From: an uncultured Endozoicomonas sp.
GTDB taxonomy: Bacteria; Pseudomonadota; Gammaproteobacteria; Pseudomonadales; Endozoicomonadaceae
Direction: 5' to 3'
Assembly: GCF_947495845.1 (NCBI RefSeq)
Contig: NZ_CANMAO010000027.1
Coordinates: forward strand, 1-58,049
DNA length: 58,049 nt
Shown here in pieces: positions 10,501-18,563 of the stretch. How positions within the stretch are numbered: the stretch's first letter is position 1; every line of letters begins with the position of its first letter. The position numbers and the translations under genes were made by a program. The notes beneath the pieces are model-generated. The model searched no databases. It had not been told where the DNA came from and was given only the letters and a program-made list of their open reading frames with translations.

Positions 10501-11432
10501 ACCCGGGCATTCTTCAGCTGAAAGCCTCACCGGATTTAACCATCAACCTTGGTGATTCCGACACCCTCTCCGGCACTGTTCATATTCCCTGGGCCAGAGT
10601 GCAAGTGAAGCAACTACCAAAGCAGGCTGTTAAACCGTCGGATGATGTCGTTATTGTCACCTCCGAATCCACAACAAAAACCAACTCTGCTACCACTTTA
10701 TCCATGAATGTTAATATCGTTCTCGGTAACGACATCAAGATAGACGCCTATGGTCTGAAGGCTAACCTTGCTGGCCACTTGAGAATAAACCAGCAACCGG
10801 AAAAACCACTCACAGGCAATGGCTCAATCCAGCTACTGAAAGGCCGTTATCATCAGTTCGGTCAGGACTTGTTAATAAAAGAGGGTGATATTATTTTCTC
10901 CGGCCCTCTTTCCAGCCCTTATCTGGCGGTCAATGCCATTCGTAACCCCGACAGTATAGAAGGCAATGTAACGGTAGGCGTTCAAGTCAGTGGTCCACCG
11001 GATCAGCCTCAATTCACCATTTATTCTGACCCCGCTATGGCACAAGAGGAGCAATGGTCTTACCTGCTTCGTGGACATGGACTAAAGGGCGATGATAACT
11101 CTGCAGTACAGGCTATGTTAATCAGCTTTGGGGTCAGTCAATTTGGCGGTGTAGTGACAACATTGGGCAAAGCGGTGGGAATATCCGATGTGACATTAGC
11201 CACACAAGGCAGCGGTGATGATACTCAGGTGACCATTGGTGGAACACTGGCACCAGGGCTCAGAGTTCAATACGGCGCTGGTGTCTTCAACTCCATTGCC
11301 GAATTGAAGGTTCGCTATGAACTGATGCCAAGGTTATATCTTCAAGCCGTCAGTGGTGTTGCTCAGGCTGTTGACCTGTTTTATCAATTTAAGATCCAGT
11401 CCAACGACCATGATCCGCTAAGCATGCAATGA
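7569..11432 (+). CDS. tamB: TamB, AsmA-like inter-membrane bridge protein
   Basis: Very long inner-membrane-anchored periplasmic protein (1287 residues; E. coli 1259) forming a hydrophobic-groove beta-taco that bridges to TamA. There is one N-terminal transmembrane helix (about 27-50, ITSVLLGLVAVILCLFSLLVF), a long repetitive beta-rich middle and the conserved C-terminal TamB domain (about 950-1287) with GNGSIQLLKGRYHQFGQDLLIKEG-type sequence and LRVQYGAGVF. The ATG overlaps the tamA stop, so the two are one operon. I see no terminator directly after it; the next promoter is at about 11524. Confidence 0.94.
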   Translation: MSSDPAKAGPHAFPDKKAKRNITLATRITSVLLGLVAVILCLFSLLVFTQSGNALIWRQLAYSISPLNGEFVKGELLSGWTLNNLTWTDHQTRFNADEAILEWHFAKLLNRELPIQLIRLKNTRLIINNIPEKVDVVKTEPEADSPFKLPFNLRVDQIYLDNFTLQSPKADLSVGILHSVIQLKNNRLTIPELIVDQFHLKIKPTEQTPPSAIGSFSLAKGIDLSKTNLPRIQTPIPITLDRFLLTNASLENQNVKESLQKLELGLTWDDSEIKNLSAALKSPKIDAQLIGTMQLSDNYPSDINLEATLYDNFNIAELNGIKDEQLTLKTSGNLNLLTIDVKTRGLINAEIQGTISPLKPQIPMNLRISWQNLKWPPLADAPQLISDFGSVHLFGKLDQYQLTIDAALHAIDQPEAHLKLISNGNLETLSINELSANPVDTTNKETNAQKAVNITGMLNWKNGIQWQGKVQLSQLTPELWLPGIPGTLNGTLQSQFSLQNEKWQLQLSDMDVNGTLLNQPASAKGKLKATSIRSSSYALPFTATANNLHLSLGDNQLDVHGTLAEKVALRAEINAQTLGLLHQDLAGQLQGNINVSGTSQQPSLSYSINSSRFVYQQTSITGLKATGNLTKGKVTEGRAKIGAVALNHGALQLNDFSLTASGDELKHIIAIKTAGNPIGGELTFNGSWKDNQWNADIPEALLATPVDKWTLEKPVSIQLNRKQIATISDQCWLSSPAKLCIGRSHFSPNQATTSFVLSDLDLSTLGPLFPNTFNWEAKLSGNGELQWIDGIPKANVRLKTTPGKLINKSAASIIAEYQQLNASINLDSETLTAKLDFLSKVLGTAQLNLSVSDIQRQQQLSGTADIQSMQLTFLQPLIPELSRLDGLLSMNTRMAGTLKEPLLYGKLQLSDGNAITRGDTVRVSSLKTQLAFEGDHARINGSLKVGDGDMQLSGDMNWQQQPLRGQLTMKGKDLEARYPGILQLKASPDLTINLGDSDTLSGTVHIPWARVQVKQLPKQAVKPSDDVVIVTSESTTKTNSATTLSMNVNIVLGNDIKIDAYGLKANLAGHLRINQQPEKPLTGNGSIQLLKGRYHQFGQDLLIKEGDIIFSGPLSSPYLAVNAIRNPDSIEGNVTVGVQVSGPPDQPQFTIYSDPAMAQEEQWSYLLRGHGLKGDDNSAVQAMLISFGVSQFGGVVTTLGKAVGISDVTLATQGSGDDTQVTIGGTLAPGLRVQYGAGVFNSIAELKVRYELMPRLYLQAVSGVAQAVDLFYQFKIQSNDHDPLSMQ

Positions 11433-11523
11433 ATCATCAACACACCATGATATAACTAAAAAACCTTCTCTGCTTCACCAAATACAAAGTGAATGTCTAC
11501 TTTGTGAACTTTTGTCAGATTTT

Positions 11524-11552
11524 TTGATTATTCAAACAAGTGTTTGTATAGT
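11524..11552 (+). promoter_or_regulatory. Sigma70-type promoter with an operator palindrome in the spacer
   Basis: TTGATT (11524-11529) and TATAGT (11547-11552) are 17 bases apart. The spacer is almost filled by a perfect 14-bp palindrome, CAAACA-AG-TGTTTG (11533-11546), a form typical of TetR-class or similar dimeric repressors. A start near 11559 gives a leader of about 138 bases to the gene at 11697. The regulator is not identifiable from the window. Confidence 0.55.
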
Positions 11553-11556
11553 AATT

Positions 11557-11605
11557 GATCAGATGAATCATTATCACGGTTTGTATTTACCGTATTTATG
11601 GTAAA
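11557..11605 (+). promoter_or_regulatory. Fur-like box and second inverted repeat in the leader
   Basis: Bases 11557-11575 agree with the 19-bp Fur consensus at 14 positions and end in the exact half site AATCATTATC. The box covers the predicted transcription start. A further inverted repeat, TTTACC (11586-11591) and GGTAAA (11600-11605), lies downstream. Both are sequence matches only, and AT-rich DNA gives chance hits. Confidence 0.3.
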
Positions 11606-11696
11606 GCGTTGATGCTTCATTGAATAAGGATCTGTTGAGTTCAAGGTGTCCCCCAGAACCTGATTGACAATAAAAATAACAATCAAGAGATCTCCT

Positions 11697-14642
11697 ATGA
11701 AAACCAAACTAACCGGCTGCAGTCTGCTGGCTTGCGCTGCCCTGCTTTCGTCAGGGCTACAGGCCAACCCCGCAGAAGATGCAGTATATAGTCTTGCCCA
11801 GGGATGCTATGCCATCCAATCACCACACAATGGCAACTACCTTAAGAAGTTTTATAAAGGTGGCGCTGTTGATAACGGTTTAAGTTATCGTTTTGACAAC
11901 AATAATATAGATGACGCTGCACGTTTCTTTATGAAGCCAACGTCGTTTTCTCATTATTTGATGACTGACGTTGATGGCCGTTACCTCGCATCTCATCTTC
12001 CCGCAGAAATCAGTGCCGGCCGCTACGCCGGTGAATTCGCTGAATGGCGCATTAACGCTGTACCAATTACTGGCGGTGAGCACTTGTTTAGTTTCCACGG
12101 TACAGGTCTAAACAGAACACTGCGCCACAACTGGGCAGATGGCGGGCTCTACTTCTTTGACCTGCTGAACCCAAATGATTACACCAGTGAAAACCGCTTT
12201 AAACTGGTTGCCCAGGAAGACTGTACACCGTTCCCTGAAATAGAAGTGAACGTTGCAGGCCCTATTGATGGACTGAAAGGCGACCCAGCCAGCCCGGTTC
12301 GAGGCTACGTTGATCCTCATACCCACATCACCTCCTATGAATTCATGGGCGGCAAAATGATGCACGGCGAACCATTCCATCGCTGGGGTGTAGCGGAAGC
12401 ACTGCGCGACAGTAAAGACATTCATGGCCCTGACGGCTCTCTGGATATCATCGGTAATCTCTACGCCTTTAACGACGTAAATTTCCGTTACGACACCCGA
12501 GGCTGGCCTGAGTTTCCCTTCTGGCCAAACAATAAATCCTTGAGCCATATGGGTTACTACTATAAGTGGATTGAGCGAGCGTATCTCTCAGGCCTGAAGA
12601 TGATGGTCACCCATCTTGTAGAAAACGAAGTGCTCTGTAATGTGCAGAAAACGGTCAACCCTGGCAGCTGGATTAATCCAAACAGCTGTAACACCATGGA
12701 CAGTATTCGTCTGCAGATTCAGCGGTTGCATCAAATGCAGGCTTATATTGACGCGCAATCTGGCGGTCCGGGCAAAGGCTTTTTCCGTCTGGTCACATCA
12801 CCCGAACAAGCACGACAGGTGATGGCCAATGGTCAGATGGCAGTGCTGATGGGCGTCGAAGCGTCAGAAACCTTCAACTGTGGCCAAAAAGATAAATGCA
12901 ATCGCAACACCGTAGAAAGTGCGTTGAATGAATTGTACGACGCCGGTGTGCGAGTTATTTATCCAACCCATAAGTTTGATAACCAGATTGCCGGCTCCAG
13001 AGTAGAAAACGGCTTTATCAACGTGGGCCAGTGGCTTGCCGGTAACCGTTTCTTTGAAACCAAGGCCTGTGATGCAGAGACCAAAGGGGCAGCCTTTACC
13101 TCTGGTTTCCCAATCCTCGGTGAAGTGCCGTTTATCAAGGATATCCTTTCCGGTGTTGGCTTAGACCCTCAGTACGATGAAACCATCGAGCACTGTAACA
13201 AGCTGGGTCTTTCCCAACTGGGCGTTTACCTGATCAATCGCATGATCGATAAGAAAATGCTGATTGAGATGGATCACATGAGTCCGGATACTGCGACATC
13301 TGTTATGGACATTGTTGAAGCCCGGAATTACAGCGGTGTGGTTACTTCTCACAGCTGGATGAATGCAGCCCATGATGGTGGTCTTCATAAAAACACCAAG
13401 CGTGTGATTAAAGCCGGTGGTTTCTCTGCGCCTTACAACTCAGATGTCTACGGAATGGAATCGAAAGTTTCTACCTTCCTCGATGAAATTGAGCAGACGC
13501 CTTATCTTGCCGGTGTTGGTGTTGGTACCGACATGAGCGGCCTTGGTGGTCAACATGGTCCTCGCAGTGATGCAGAAACTGATCCACTTGAGTACCCGTT
13601 CACTTCTGAGTTTGGCCTGACCTTTGATGTGCAACAGTCGGGCAATCGAGCATTCGATTACAACAAAGAAGGCATGGCACACTACGGCATGTTGGCGGAC
13701 GAAATTCAGGACATCCGTGAACGGGGTTCGAACCGGGTGTACGAAGCGGTAATGAATTCTGCAGAAGCCTACCTGCAAGTTTGGGAAAGAGCTGAAAGTA
13801 ATACCGACGTCGCTTATATAGACCCACTTGAGCCGTTTGTGAAAATCGTCAACCGTGACGCTAACCGCTGTATGGACATCGATGGTCGCGATAATAATCT
13901 GGTTAACGGTGCCAATGTCCAGCTCTGGAATTGTGATGATTACTCCTACGATCAGGATTGGATCTTCAACAAACATTCCGGAATGCTTGAGAACAGAGCA
14001 GATCGCAGCAAGTGTCTGGATAACCGCGGCGAAGCCTACAACAATGGCGGAGTCGTCATCTGGGACTGTGTCGACAGTGATAACCTGCGATGGACGTATA
14101 ATGCCAACAATATTTCCAGCATCTACAATCCGCTGATCGTTGCTGACGCCTATGGCTTAATCAACGGCAGTAATGTAGGCCAGTGGGAATACCATGGCGC
14201 CGCCAGGCAAGCGTGGGAGCTGCGCCCAGAGTCTGCTATCCATCGCTGGGTTGATTTCCGTGATAAGCGTTCAGGTAAATGCTGGAATGTCGCCAATGGC
14301 AGTAATACCAGCGGCACAAGCGTTCAACTCAATACCTGTAACGCAACAGCCGAACAGCAATGGTATTTTGATCCCATCAAAGGCACGATCAAAAGTCAGT
14401 TGCCGGGTAATATGTGTATGTCTGTACCTAACGGCAACACCGGAAATGGTACGCAGCTGCAAATTGCCCAGTGCGATGAGAACAACATCAGCCAACAGTT
14501 CAACAAAAATGGCGCTCGATTTAGCCCGAGGCTGAATGGTAACCAGGTGATTGATGCTGATGGCACCAGCGATGGTGTCGCCATTATCTTATGGAGTAGC
14601 CATGGTGGAAATAATCAAAAATGGCGGGCAGGTTTGAACTAA
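11697..14642 (+). CDS. Secreted M19-dipeptidase-like protein with ricin-type lectin repeats
   Basis: 981 residues from the ATG at 11697; the longer frame to 11664 is unlikely because the signal peptide (MKTKLTGCSLLACAALLSSGLQA) starts here. Residues about 25-185 look like a beta-trefoil-type domain. The central hydrolase resembles peptidase family M19 (renal dipeptidase): DPHTH with H208 and H210, GVEASE with E388, THKFDNQIAGS, MDHMS with H527, VTSHSW with H552 and GVGTDMSG with D612. Two ricin B-like trefoils follow (about 713-845 and 850-981) with QDW/QQW-type repeats (VQLWNCDD, VQLNTCNA, NQKWRAGLN). M19 enzymes cleave dipeptides with a dinuclear zinc site, but this one has long insertions and its substrate is unknown. 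The lectin repeats suggest glycan-targeted secretion. It is probably monocistronic with its own promoter and terminator. Confidence 0.8.
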   Translation: MKTKLTGCSLLACAALLSSGLQANPAEDAVYSLAQGCYAIQSPHNGNYLKKFYKGGAVDNGLSYRFDNNNIDDAARFFMKPTSFSHYLMTDVDGRYLASHLPAEISAGRYAGEFAEWRINAVPITGGEHLFSFHGTGLNRTLRHNWADGGLYFFDLLNPNDYTSENRFKLVAQEDCTPFPEIEVNVAGPIDGLKGDPASPVRGYVDPHTHITSYEFMGGKMMHGEPFHRWGVAEALRDSKDIHGPDGSLDIIGNLYAFNDVNFRYDTRGWPEFPFWPNNKSLSHMGYYYKWIERAYLSGLKMMVTHLVENEVLCNVQKTVNPGSWINPNSCNTMDSIRLQIQRLHQMQAYIDAQSGGPGKGFFRLVTSPEQARQVMANGQMAVLMGVEASETFNCGQKDKCNRNTVESALNELYDAGVRVIYPTHKFDNQIAGSRVENGFINVGQWLAGNRFFETKACDAETKGAAFTSGFPILGEVPFIKDILSGVGLDPQYDETIEHCNKLGLSQLGVYLINRMIDKKMLIEMDHMSPDTATSVMDIVEARNYSGVVTSHSWMNAAHDGGLHKNTKRVIKAGGFSAPYNSDVYGMESKVSTFLDEIEQTPYLAGVGVGTDMSGLGGQHGPRSDAETDPLEYPFTSEFGLTFDVQQSGNRAFDYNKEGMAHYGMLADEIQDIRERGSNRVYEAVMNSAEAYLQVWERAESNTDVAYIDPLEPFVKIVNRDANRCMDIDGRDNNLVNGANVQLWNCDDYSYDQDWIFNKHSGMLENRADRSKCLDNRGEAYNNGGVVIWDCVDSDNLRWTYNANNISSIYNPLIVADAYGLINGSNVGQWEYHGAARQAWELRPESAIHRWVDFRDKRSGKCWNVANGSNTSGTSVQLNTCNATAEQQWYFDPIKGTIKSQLPGNMCMSVPNGNTGNGTQLQIAQCDENNISQQFNKNGARFSPRLNGNQVIDADGTSDGVAIILWSSHGGNNQKWRAGLN

Positions 14643-14801
14643 TACCAATGGCGTTTTTAAATTTTGGAACGAGCAAGTTATTTTGGACGACTGGGCAAGG
14701 CGAAGAGACGAGTCATAGCCGTAGCTATGGCGAGGAACTTCAACGCAGATCCAGTCGGTCAAAATAGCTGCGCAGCCCATAATTTAAAAACAGAATTGGT
14801 A
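14643..14801. repeat. 159-bp imperfect-palindrome repeat, copy A
   Basis: Starts TACCAATGGC and ends CAGAATTGGTA, right after the stop codon of the lectin protein gene. Its reverse complement matches the copy at 22111-22269 at all but about four positions. The termini are inverted repeats (TACCAAT, 3 variable bases, GTTTTTAAATT) and the two halves pair along most of their length around a central GTCATAGC/GCTATGGC. The outermost TA at both ends could be a TA target duplication, as in Tc1/mariner or IS630-type miniature elements. No coding capacity. Confidence 0.85.
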
Positions 14802-14834
14802 TAACCCGATTTGCTTTTAAATACGACTAAGAAG

Positions 14835-14860
14835 CCAGCTCTTATGAGCTGGTTTTTTTT
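14835..14860 (+). terminator. Rho-independent terminator
   Basis: CCAGCTC-TTAT-GAGCTGG followed by eight T. It serves the lectin-hydrolase gene, downstream of repeat copy A. Confidence 0.88.
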
Positions 14861-14932
14861 CAATGGCATCTTTCAGTTTTAAAACAATGATTCACCACAT
14901 AGTAGTCCGTCGACACAATTAGAGATAGAACA

Positions 14933-15670
14933 TCAAACACTGCGCTGCCGAACAGCCTCAAAAAGACACACACCAGTAGCCACTGACACATTAAGACTAC
15001 TGACCGAACCCGCCATTGGAATAAAAATCAGAGAATCGCATAAATCGCGAGTTAAACGACGCATGCCTTTGCCTTCTGCGCCCATCACCAGCCCAAGTGG
15101 CCCTTTTAAATCGGACTGATAAACATTGCCAGAGCTTTCACCGGCAGTACCAATCATCCAGATACCACGCTCTTTCAACCACTCCATGGTTCTGGCGAGG
15201 TTAGTCACCTGAATGAGTGGCACATTATCCGCTGCACCACAGGCCACTTTCGTAGCAGTCGCATTAAGCGTGGCAGACTTGTCTTTTGGCACAATTACCG
15301 CCTGAACACCGGCAGCATCAGCAGTACGCAGGCAAGCGCCCAAGTTATGAGGATCGGTCACACCATCCAGAATGAGCAGAAACGGTGCTTCACTCAGAGC
15401 ATCCAGCAGATCTTCCAAATCTTCTTCCCGATAAACCCGGGCAGCTGAGACTTTGGCCATAATCCCCTGGTGCACACCATCGACTTTGGCATCCAGGCGA
15501 CTGCGCTCTACGAAACGAACCACAACGCCCTGATTTCTGGCTTCATCCACCAGCGCGTTAATTCGCTTATCCGTTCTACCCTTTTGAATCTGCAATTCCA
15601 GCACTCGTTCAGGGGATTTTTCAAACAGGCTCTGCACCGCATGCAGGCCAAAAATTACATCATCGTTCAT
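14933..15670 (-). CDS. rlmB: 23S rRNA (guanosine-2251-2'-O)-methyltransferase RlmB
   Basis: SPOUT methyltransferase that 2'-O-methylates G2251 in the peptidyl-transferase P loop. 245 residues: N-terminal substrate-binding domain (1-80; [15 protein letters not shown]) and the knotted catalytic domain with NLGACLRTA (motif 1), [13 protein letters not shown] (motif 2) and the C-terminal [18 protein letters not shown] (motif 3). In relatives rlmB follows rnr directly; here about 3.7 kb of other genes separates them, so rlmB must have its own promoter. Confidence 0.96.
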   Translation of the reverse strand: MNDDVIFGLHAVQSLFEKSPERVLELQIQKGRTDKRINALVDEARNQGVVVRFVERSRLDAKVDGVHQGIMAKVSAARVYREEDLEDLLDALSEAPFLLILDGVTDPHNLGACLRTADAAGVQAVIVPKDKSATLNATATKVACGAADNVPLIQVTNLARTMEWLKERGIWMIGTAGESSGNVYQSDLKGPLGLVMGAEGKGMRRLTRDLCDSLIFIPMAGSVSSLNVSVATGVCLFEAVRQRSV

Positions 15671-15790
15671 GGATTTCCCGTCAGGCTGATCAGGAGAGAT
15701 AAACCGGTAATACTAACAGATATGCAGCATCAGGAGGTATCGTCCGGCGCACCGGTCATAAATCCGCCTTGATTGACCGGTTTTGAGAAG

Positions 15791-17338
15791 TTACGCCAGA
15801 GCGGAACGATCTAAGCAGGGCTTCAAAACCGCAATACCCTGCTCTCTTTCTTCCCCTGTCGTATTTGCAAAGCCCAATACCAACCCCTGCGTTCTCAAGG
15901 ATGAATAGTAATAACTGCTCAAAGGTGAACTTCCAAACTCCTGCTTTCTGAATTTCTTACTCACCTGAGCATCATCCATCCGCTGATCATCAAAAGTCAG
16001 TGCGATGTGCATACCGGCACTTTGGGCAACCGGCGTCATCAACCCCGTAAGGTGTTGTGTGCATAACTGCTGCATATGTTCCCACTTTTGTTGATAGCTT
16101 TTCCGGCAGCGGCGAAGGTGTCGATAGAAATGCCCTTCTTCGATAAAGTCGGCAACCACCGCTTGGGTAAACAGTGGCGTTTCACCACTGCTAAACGCTT
16201 TTGCATCCACAAAAACATCCACAAGGTGTTCAGGTACGACCAGGTAACCAAGCCGTAGTCCGGGTAGCAGTGTCTTACTGAAACTGCCCATATAGATAAC
16301 CGGCGTCTGCTCCGCCATACCAGCCATGGCTGCAATAGGCTTACTGTAATAATGAAACTCACTGTCATAGTCGTCTTCAATGATCCAGCATTGGTTTCTT
16401 TCAGCCCACTGCAATAATTCCATACGTTCACTGGCGGATAAAATACCGCCCATCGGGTATTGATGGGTCGGCGTGCAACAAAGCGCACGATAATCGCCAG
16501 TCTCAGGCAGTTCTGAAATATTGATACCGTTATTACTGTGTCTTATTGGGGAAATGTGCGCTCCCATTGCAGAGAATGCGTTTCGGGCGCCGGTGTAGCC
16601 AGGCTCCTCCATTAGCACCTGATCACCTGAATTCAGTAATAACTGCGCACACAACGCCAAACCGTGCTGAGCACCCTGAGTAATAACAATTTGCTCTGAA
16701 CGGCAATTCATTCCTCTACTGGAATTTAGATAGGCTGCCAGTGCTTTGCGTAAAGGCTCATAGCCCTGGTAATCGTGATAACCCATCAATACACGACGAT
16801 CGCAATGACGACGAATCAGCTGCTGCCAGACTTTATTGGGAAATAATCGAAAATCAGGCAACCCAACCGTGAAAGGCAGGTTATCCATAGTCCCTTTTTT
16901 ATCGTTCCTTGCAGAAAGCCTATGTAGACGACTGCCGTATTCAGAAAGCTCAGGCCACTGATTTAACCGTTTTCCTGACACCGCTTCAGGCGCAAGATCA
17001 GCCCTAGGCAATTGAGCACTTATGAAAAAGCCACTGCCTTCTCGACTGGTCACATAGCCTTCAGCACGTAATTGCTCATAGGCACTGTTTACTGTGTTTC
17101 TACTAATGCCCAGATCACTGGCCAGTACCCGGGATGCAGGTAAACGACTACCTGTGGATAACTGGCGAGCCAGAATCTTCTGCCGTAAAGCAAAAAACAG
17201 TTGCTGACTGAGAGAAGAGCCGTTTCTCTCTGGTACTGACTGCTGGAGTTGAATATCCCGTAAATCCAAATTGGTACCCAGATTATTATAAAATTGGATC
17301 TTATTAAGAGACCAATACCTTAAGATAATTATGCCCAT
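15791..17338 (-). CDS. MocR-family regulator (GntR HTH plus PLP aminotransferase-like domain)
   Basis: A fusion of an N-terminal GntR winged helix (about 35-105; LPASRVLASDLGISRNTVNSAYEQL) to a fold-type I aminotransferase domain (about 150-505). The PLP lysine is K355 in GSFSKTLLPGLRLG. MocR proteins sense PLP or related aldehydes and amino-acid adducts; PdxR and GabR are the studied members. The ATG at 17338 gives 515 residues. A promoter-like TATAAT and a palindrome lie inside that N-terminal stretch, so the true start may be TTG 17269 (LDLRDIQLQ), closer to the usual MocR N-terminus. It is divergent from the FMN-binding gene at 17371, its likely target. Confidence 0.9.
   Translation of the reverse strand: MGIIILRYWSLNKIQFYNNLGTNLDLRDIQLQQSVPERNGSSLSQQLFFALRQKILARQLSTGSRLPASRVLASDLGISRNTVNSAYEQLRAEGYVTSREGSGFFISAQLPRADLAPEAVSGKRLNQWPELSEYGSRLHRLSARNDKKGTMDNLPFTVGLPDFRLFPNKVWQQLIRRHCDRRVLMGYHDYQGYEPLRKALAAYLNSSRGMNCRSEQIVITQGAQHGLALCAQLLLNSGDQVLMEEPGYTGARNAFSAMGAHISPIRHSNNGINISELPETGDYRALCCTPTHQYPMGGILSASERMELLQWAERNQCWIIEDDYDSEFHYYSKPIAAMAGMAEQTPVIYMGSFSKTLLPGLRLGYLVVPEHLVDVFVDAKAFSSGETPLFTQAVVADFIEEGHFYRHLRRCRKSYQQKWEHMQQLCTQHLTGLMTPVAQSAGMHIALTFDDQRMDDAQVSKKFRKQEFGSSPLSSYYYSSLRTQGLVLGFANTTGEEREQGIAVLKPCLDRSALA
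17285..17316. promoter_or_regulatory. Palindromic operator and -10 box in the mocR/FMN-protein divergent region
   Basis: Bases 17293-17316 form an imperfect dyad with arms ATTGGAT/ACCAAT and a core CTTA/TAAG. Just beyond it on the minus strand lies TATAAT (17290-17285), a good -10 for the mocR gene. A MocR site between the two genes would permit autoregulation and control of the divergent gene. If correct, the first 23 codons of the long mocR frame are untranslated. Confidence 0.45.
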
Positions 17339-17370
17339 CTGAACAGAATTGAGCCTTCAGGAATAAAGCA

Positions 17371-18015
17371 ATGGATCAGGTATGCCCAACCAGACAACAG
17401 AAAGTTGATGATCAATTTTCCACCACTGCCCGCTCCACTGTTCTCCGTGGTAAGAAAAATGCCAGCTATGACAAGCAAGCGGTCTTTCAGCTGATTGATG
17501 ATTTAAAACTGGGCCACATGGCATTTATGGATAAAGGCAGCCAGTGCCCGGTAATTATTCCCATGACCTTCTGGCGGATTGATGAACACCTGTACTTTCA
17601 CACTCTGAATAAAACCCGGCTCGATACGCTGATTTCAAATGGTGCAGAAGTCAGTATCTCGTTTGCAGAAGCCAGCGAGTGGGTGCTTTCCAAATCCGCC
17701 TATCACACCAGCGTCAATTACCGGTCTGCGGTTTTGTTCTGCACTGGCAGTCGAGTAGATTCACCCGATGAATTTGATCTGGCCTTCCAGAAAATCATTG
17801 ATGATATAGAACCCGGGCGATGGAGCCAGGTTCGTCCACCGAACGACAAAGAAAGAAAAGCCACCGCGCTCCTCAAACTGACCATTAATGAGGCATCTTT
17901 TAAATCCCGCACTGGAGGCCCTAATGAAGATGAAGAAGATCTGTCATTACCAGTCTGGAATGGCACACTACCGATTGACGGCCCGAAAGGTGGAGGGTGC
18001 CCATTCCAACGTTAG
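17371..18015 (+). CDS. Pyridoxamine 5'-phosphate oxidase-like FMN-binding split-barrel protein
   Basis: 214 residues. The region from about 30 to 175 matches the FMN-binding split-barrel class that includes NimA-type nitroreductase-like and PNPOx-like proteins (LKLGHMAFMDKGSQCPVIIPMTFWRIDEHLYFHTLNKTRL, then SVNYRSAVLFCTGS). It lacks features that would identify true PdxH. The C-terminal tail ends GGGCPFQR. Starting 33 bases from the divergent MocR regulator, it fits a MocR-controlled enzyme acting on a PLP-related or amine compound. Substrate unknown. Confidence 0.82.
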   Translation: MDQVCPTRQQKVDDQFSTTARSTVLRGKKNASYDKQAVFQLIDDLKLGHMAFMDKGSQCPVIIPMTFWRIDEHLYFHTLNKTRLDTLISNGAEVSISFAEASEWVLSKSAYHTSVNYRSAVLFCTGSRVDSPDEFDLAFQKIIDDIEPGRWSQVRPPNDKERKATALLKLTINEASFKSRTGGPNEDEEDLSLPVWNGTLPIDGPKGGGCPFQR

Positions 18016-18074
18016 TTCCGCTGGTTATGATTATCCTCTTTCCCCATCTCCTCATTTGAAAACAATAAATAAAC

Positions 18075-18108
18075 TTCTAATTTAGAGTTATCTAATATAG
18101 AATATACT
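18075..18108 (+). promoter_or_regulatory. BigR/ArsR-type operator overlapping a promoter
   Basis: A 28-bp dyad (18075-18102) of the form TTCTA-n2-TTAGA-n4-TCTAA-n2-TAGAA is symmetric at 20 of 28 positions. TATACT follows at once (18103-18108), so a repressor bound here would cover the -35/-10 region. It lies about 140 bases upstream of the ArsR gene it probably controls. The rest of the gap to 18245 holds a short inverted repeat (GATGAT/ATCATC near 18172-18192). Confidence 0.55.
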
Positions 18109-18245
18109 GAATTAGGTCTTAGGGAAGTGGCATTGAAGAAAATACCAGCACACGTCATTCTCGCGAAGGCGGAGATGATGCCGGTATCATCTTCCCTTCC
18201 AGTTAGAGACTTGGAATTATTCAATCAGGCCAAGAGTTTATCTCT

Positions 18246-18542
18246 ATGATGCTTAACGAGATGCAGGCAAATGCGTCAGAAGCTGCTGGAATTTTGAAAA
18301 TCCTATCCCACCCAGCACGACTAATCGTGGTTTGTCAGTTGGTCGATGGCGAAATGGGCGCAGGGCAACTTCAAGAAAGCTCGGCCCTCAGCCAGTCCGC
18401 TTTTTCACAGCATCTAACCGTGTTACGAAATCACAAGTTGGTGAAAGTGCGCAAAGAATCTCAACAGGTTTTTTATTCTCTGGCAGACCCGAGAATAAAA
18501 GCACTGATACATGCCATGCACGAGATTTTTTGCAGCCAATAA
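18246..18542 (+). CDS. ArsR-family repressor of the BigR/SqrR persulfide-sensing type
   Basis: 98-residue winged-helix protein: recognition region SALSQSAFSQHLTVLRNHKLVKVRKESQQVFYSLAD (about 46-81). Two cysteines, C30 (VVCQLVDGEM) and C96 (EIFCSQ), are 66 residues apart, the same spacing as the redox pair in SqrR (C41/C107) and BigR (C42/C108), which form a di- or polysulfide crosslink with sulfane sulfur. It is followed after 21 bases by two YeeE/YedE genes, as BigR often is. In-frame ATGs at 18246, 18249 and 18261 leave the exact start open. Confidence 0.88.
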   Translation: MMLNEMQANASEAAGILKILSHPARLIVVCQLVDGEMGAGQLQESSALSQSAFSQHLTVLRNHKLVKVRKESQQVFYSLADPRIKALIHAMHEIFCSQ

Positions 18543-18563
18543 TAATGAAAAGAGGGAGATTTA

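Noticed and set aside
15751-15781. ACCGGTCA/TGACCGGT inverted repeat after the MocR gene
   Set aside because: Long loop and only a TTT trailer; too weak to call as terminator or operator.
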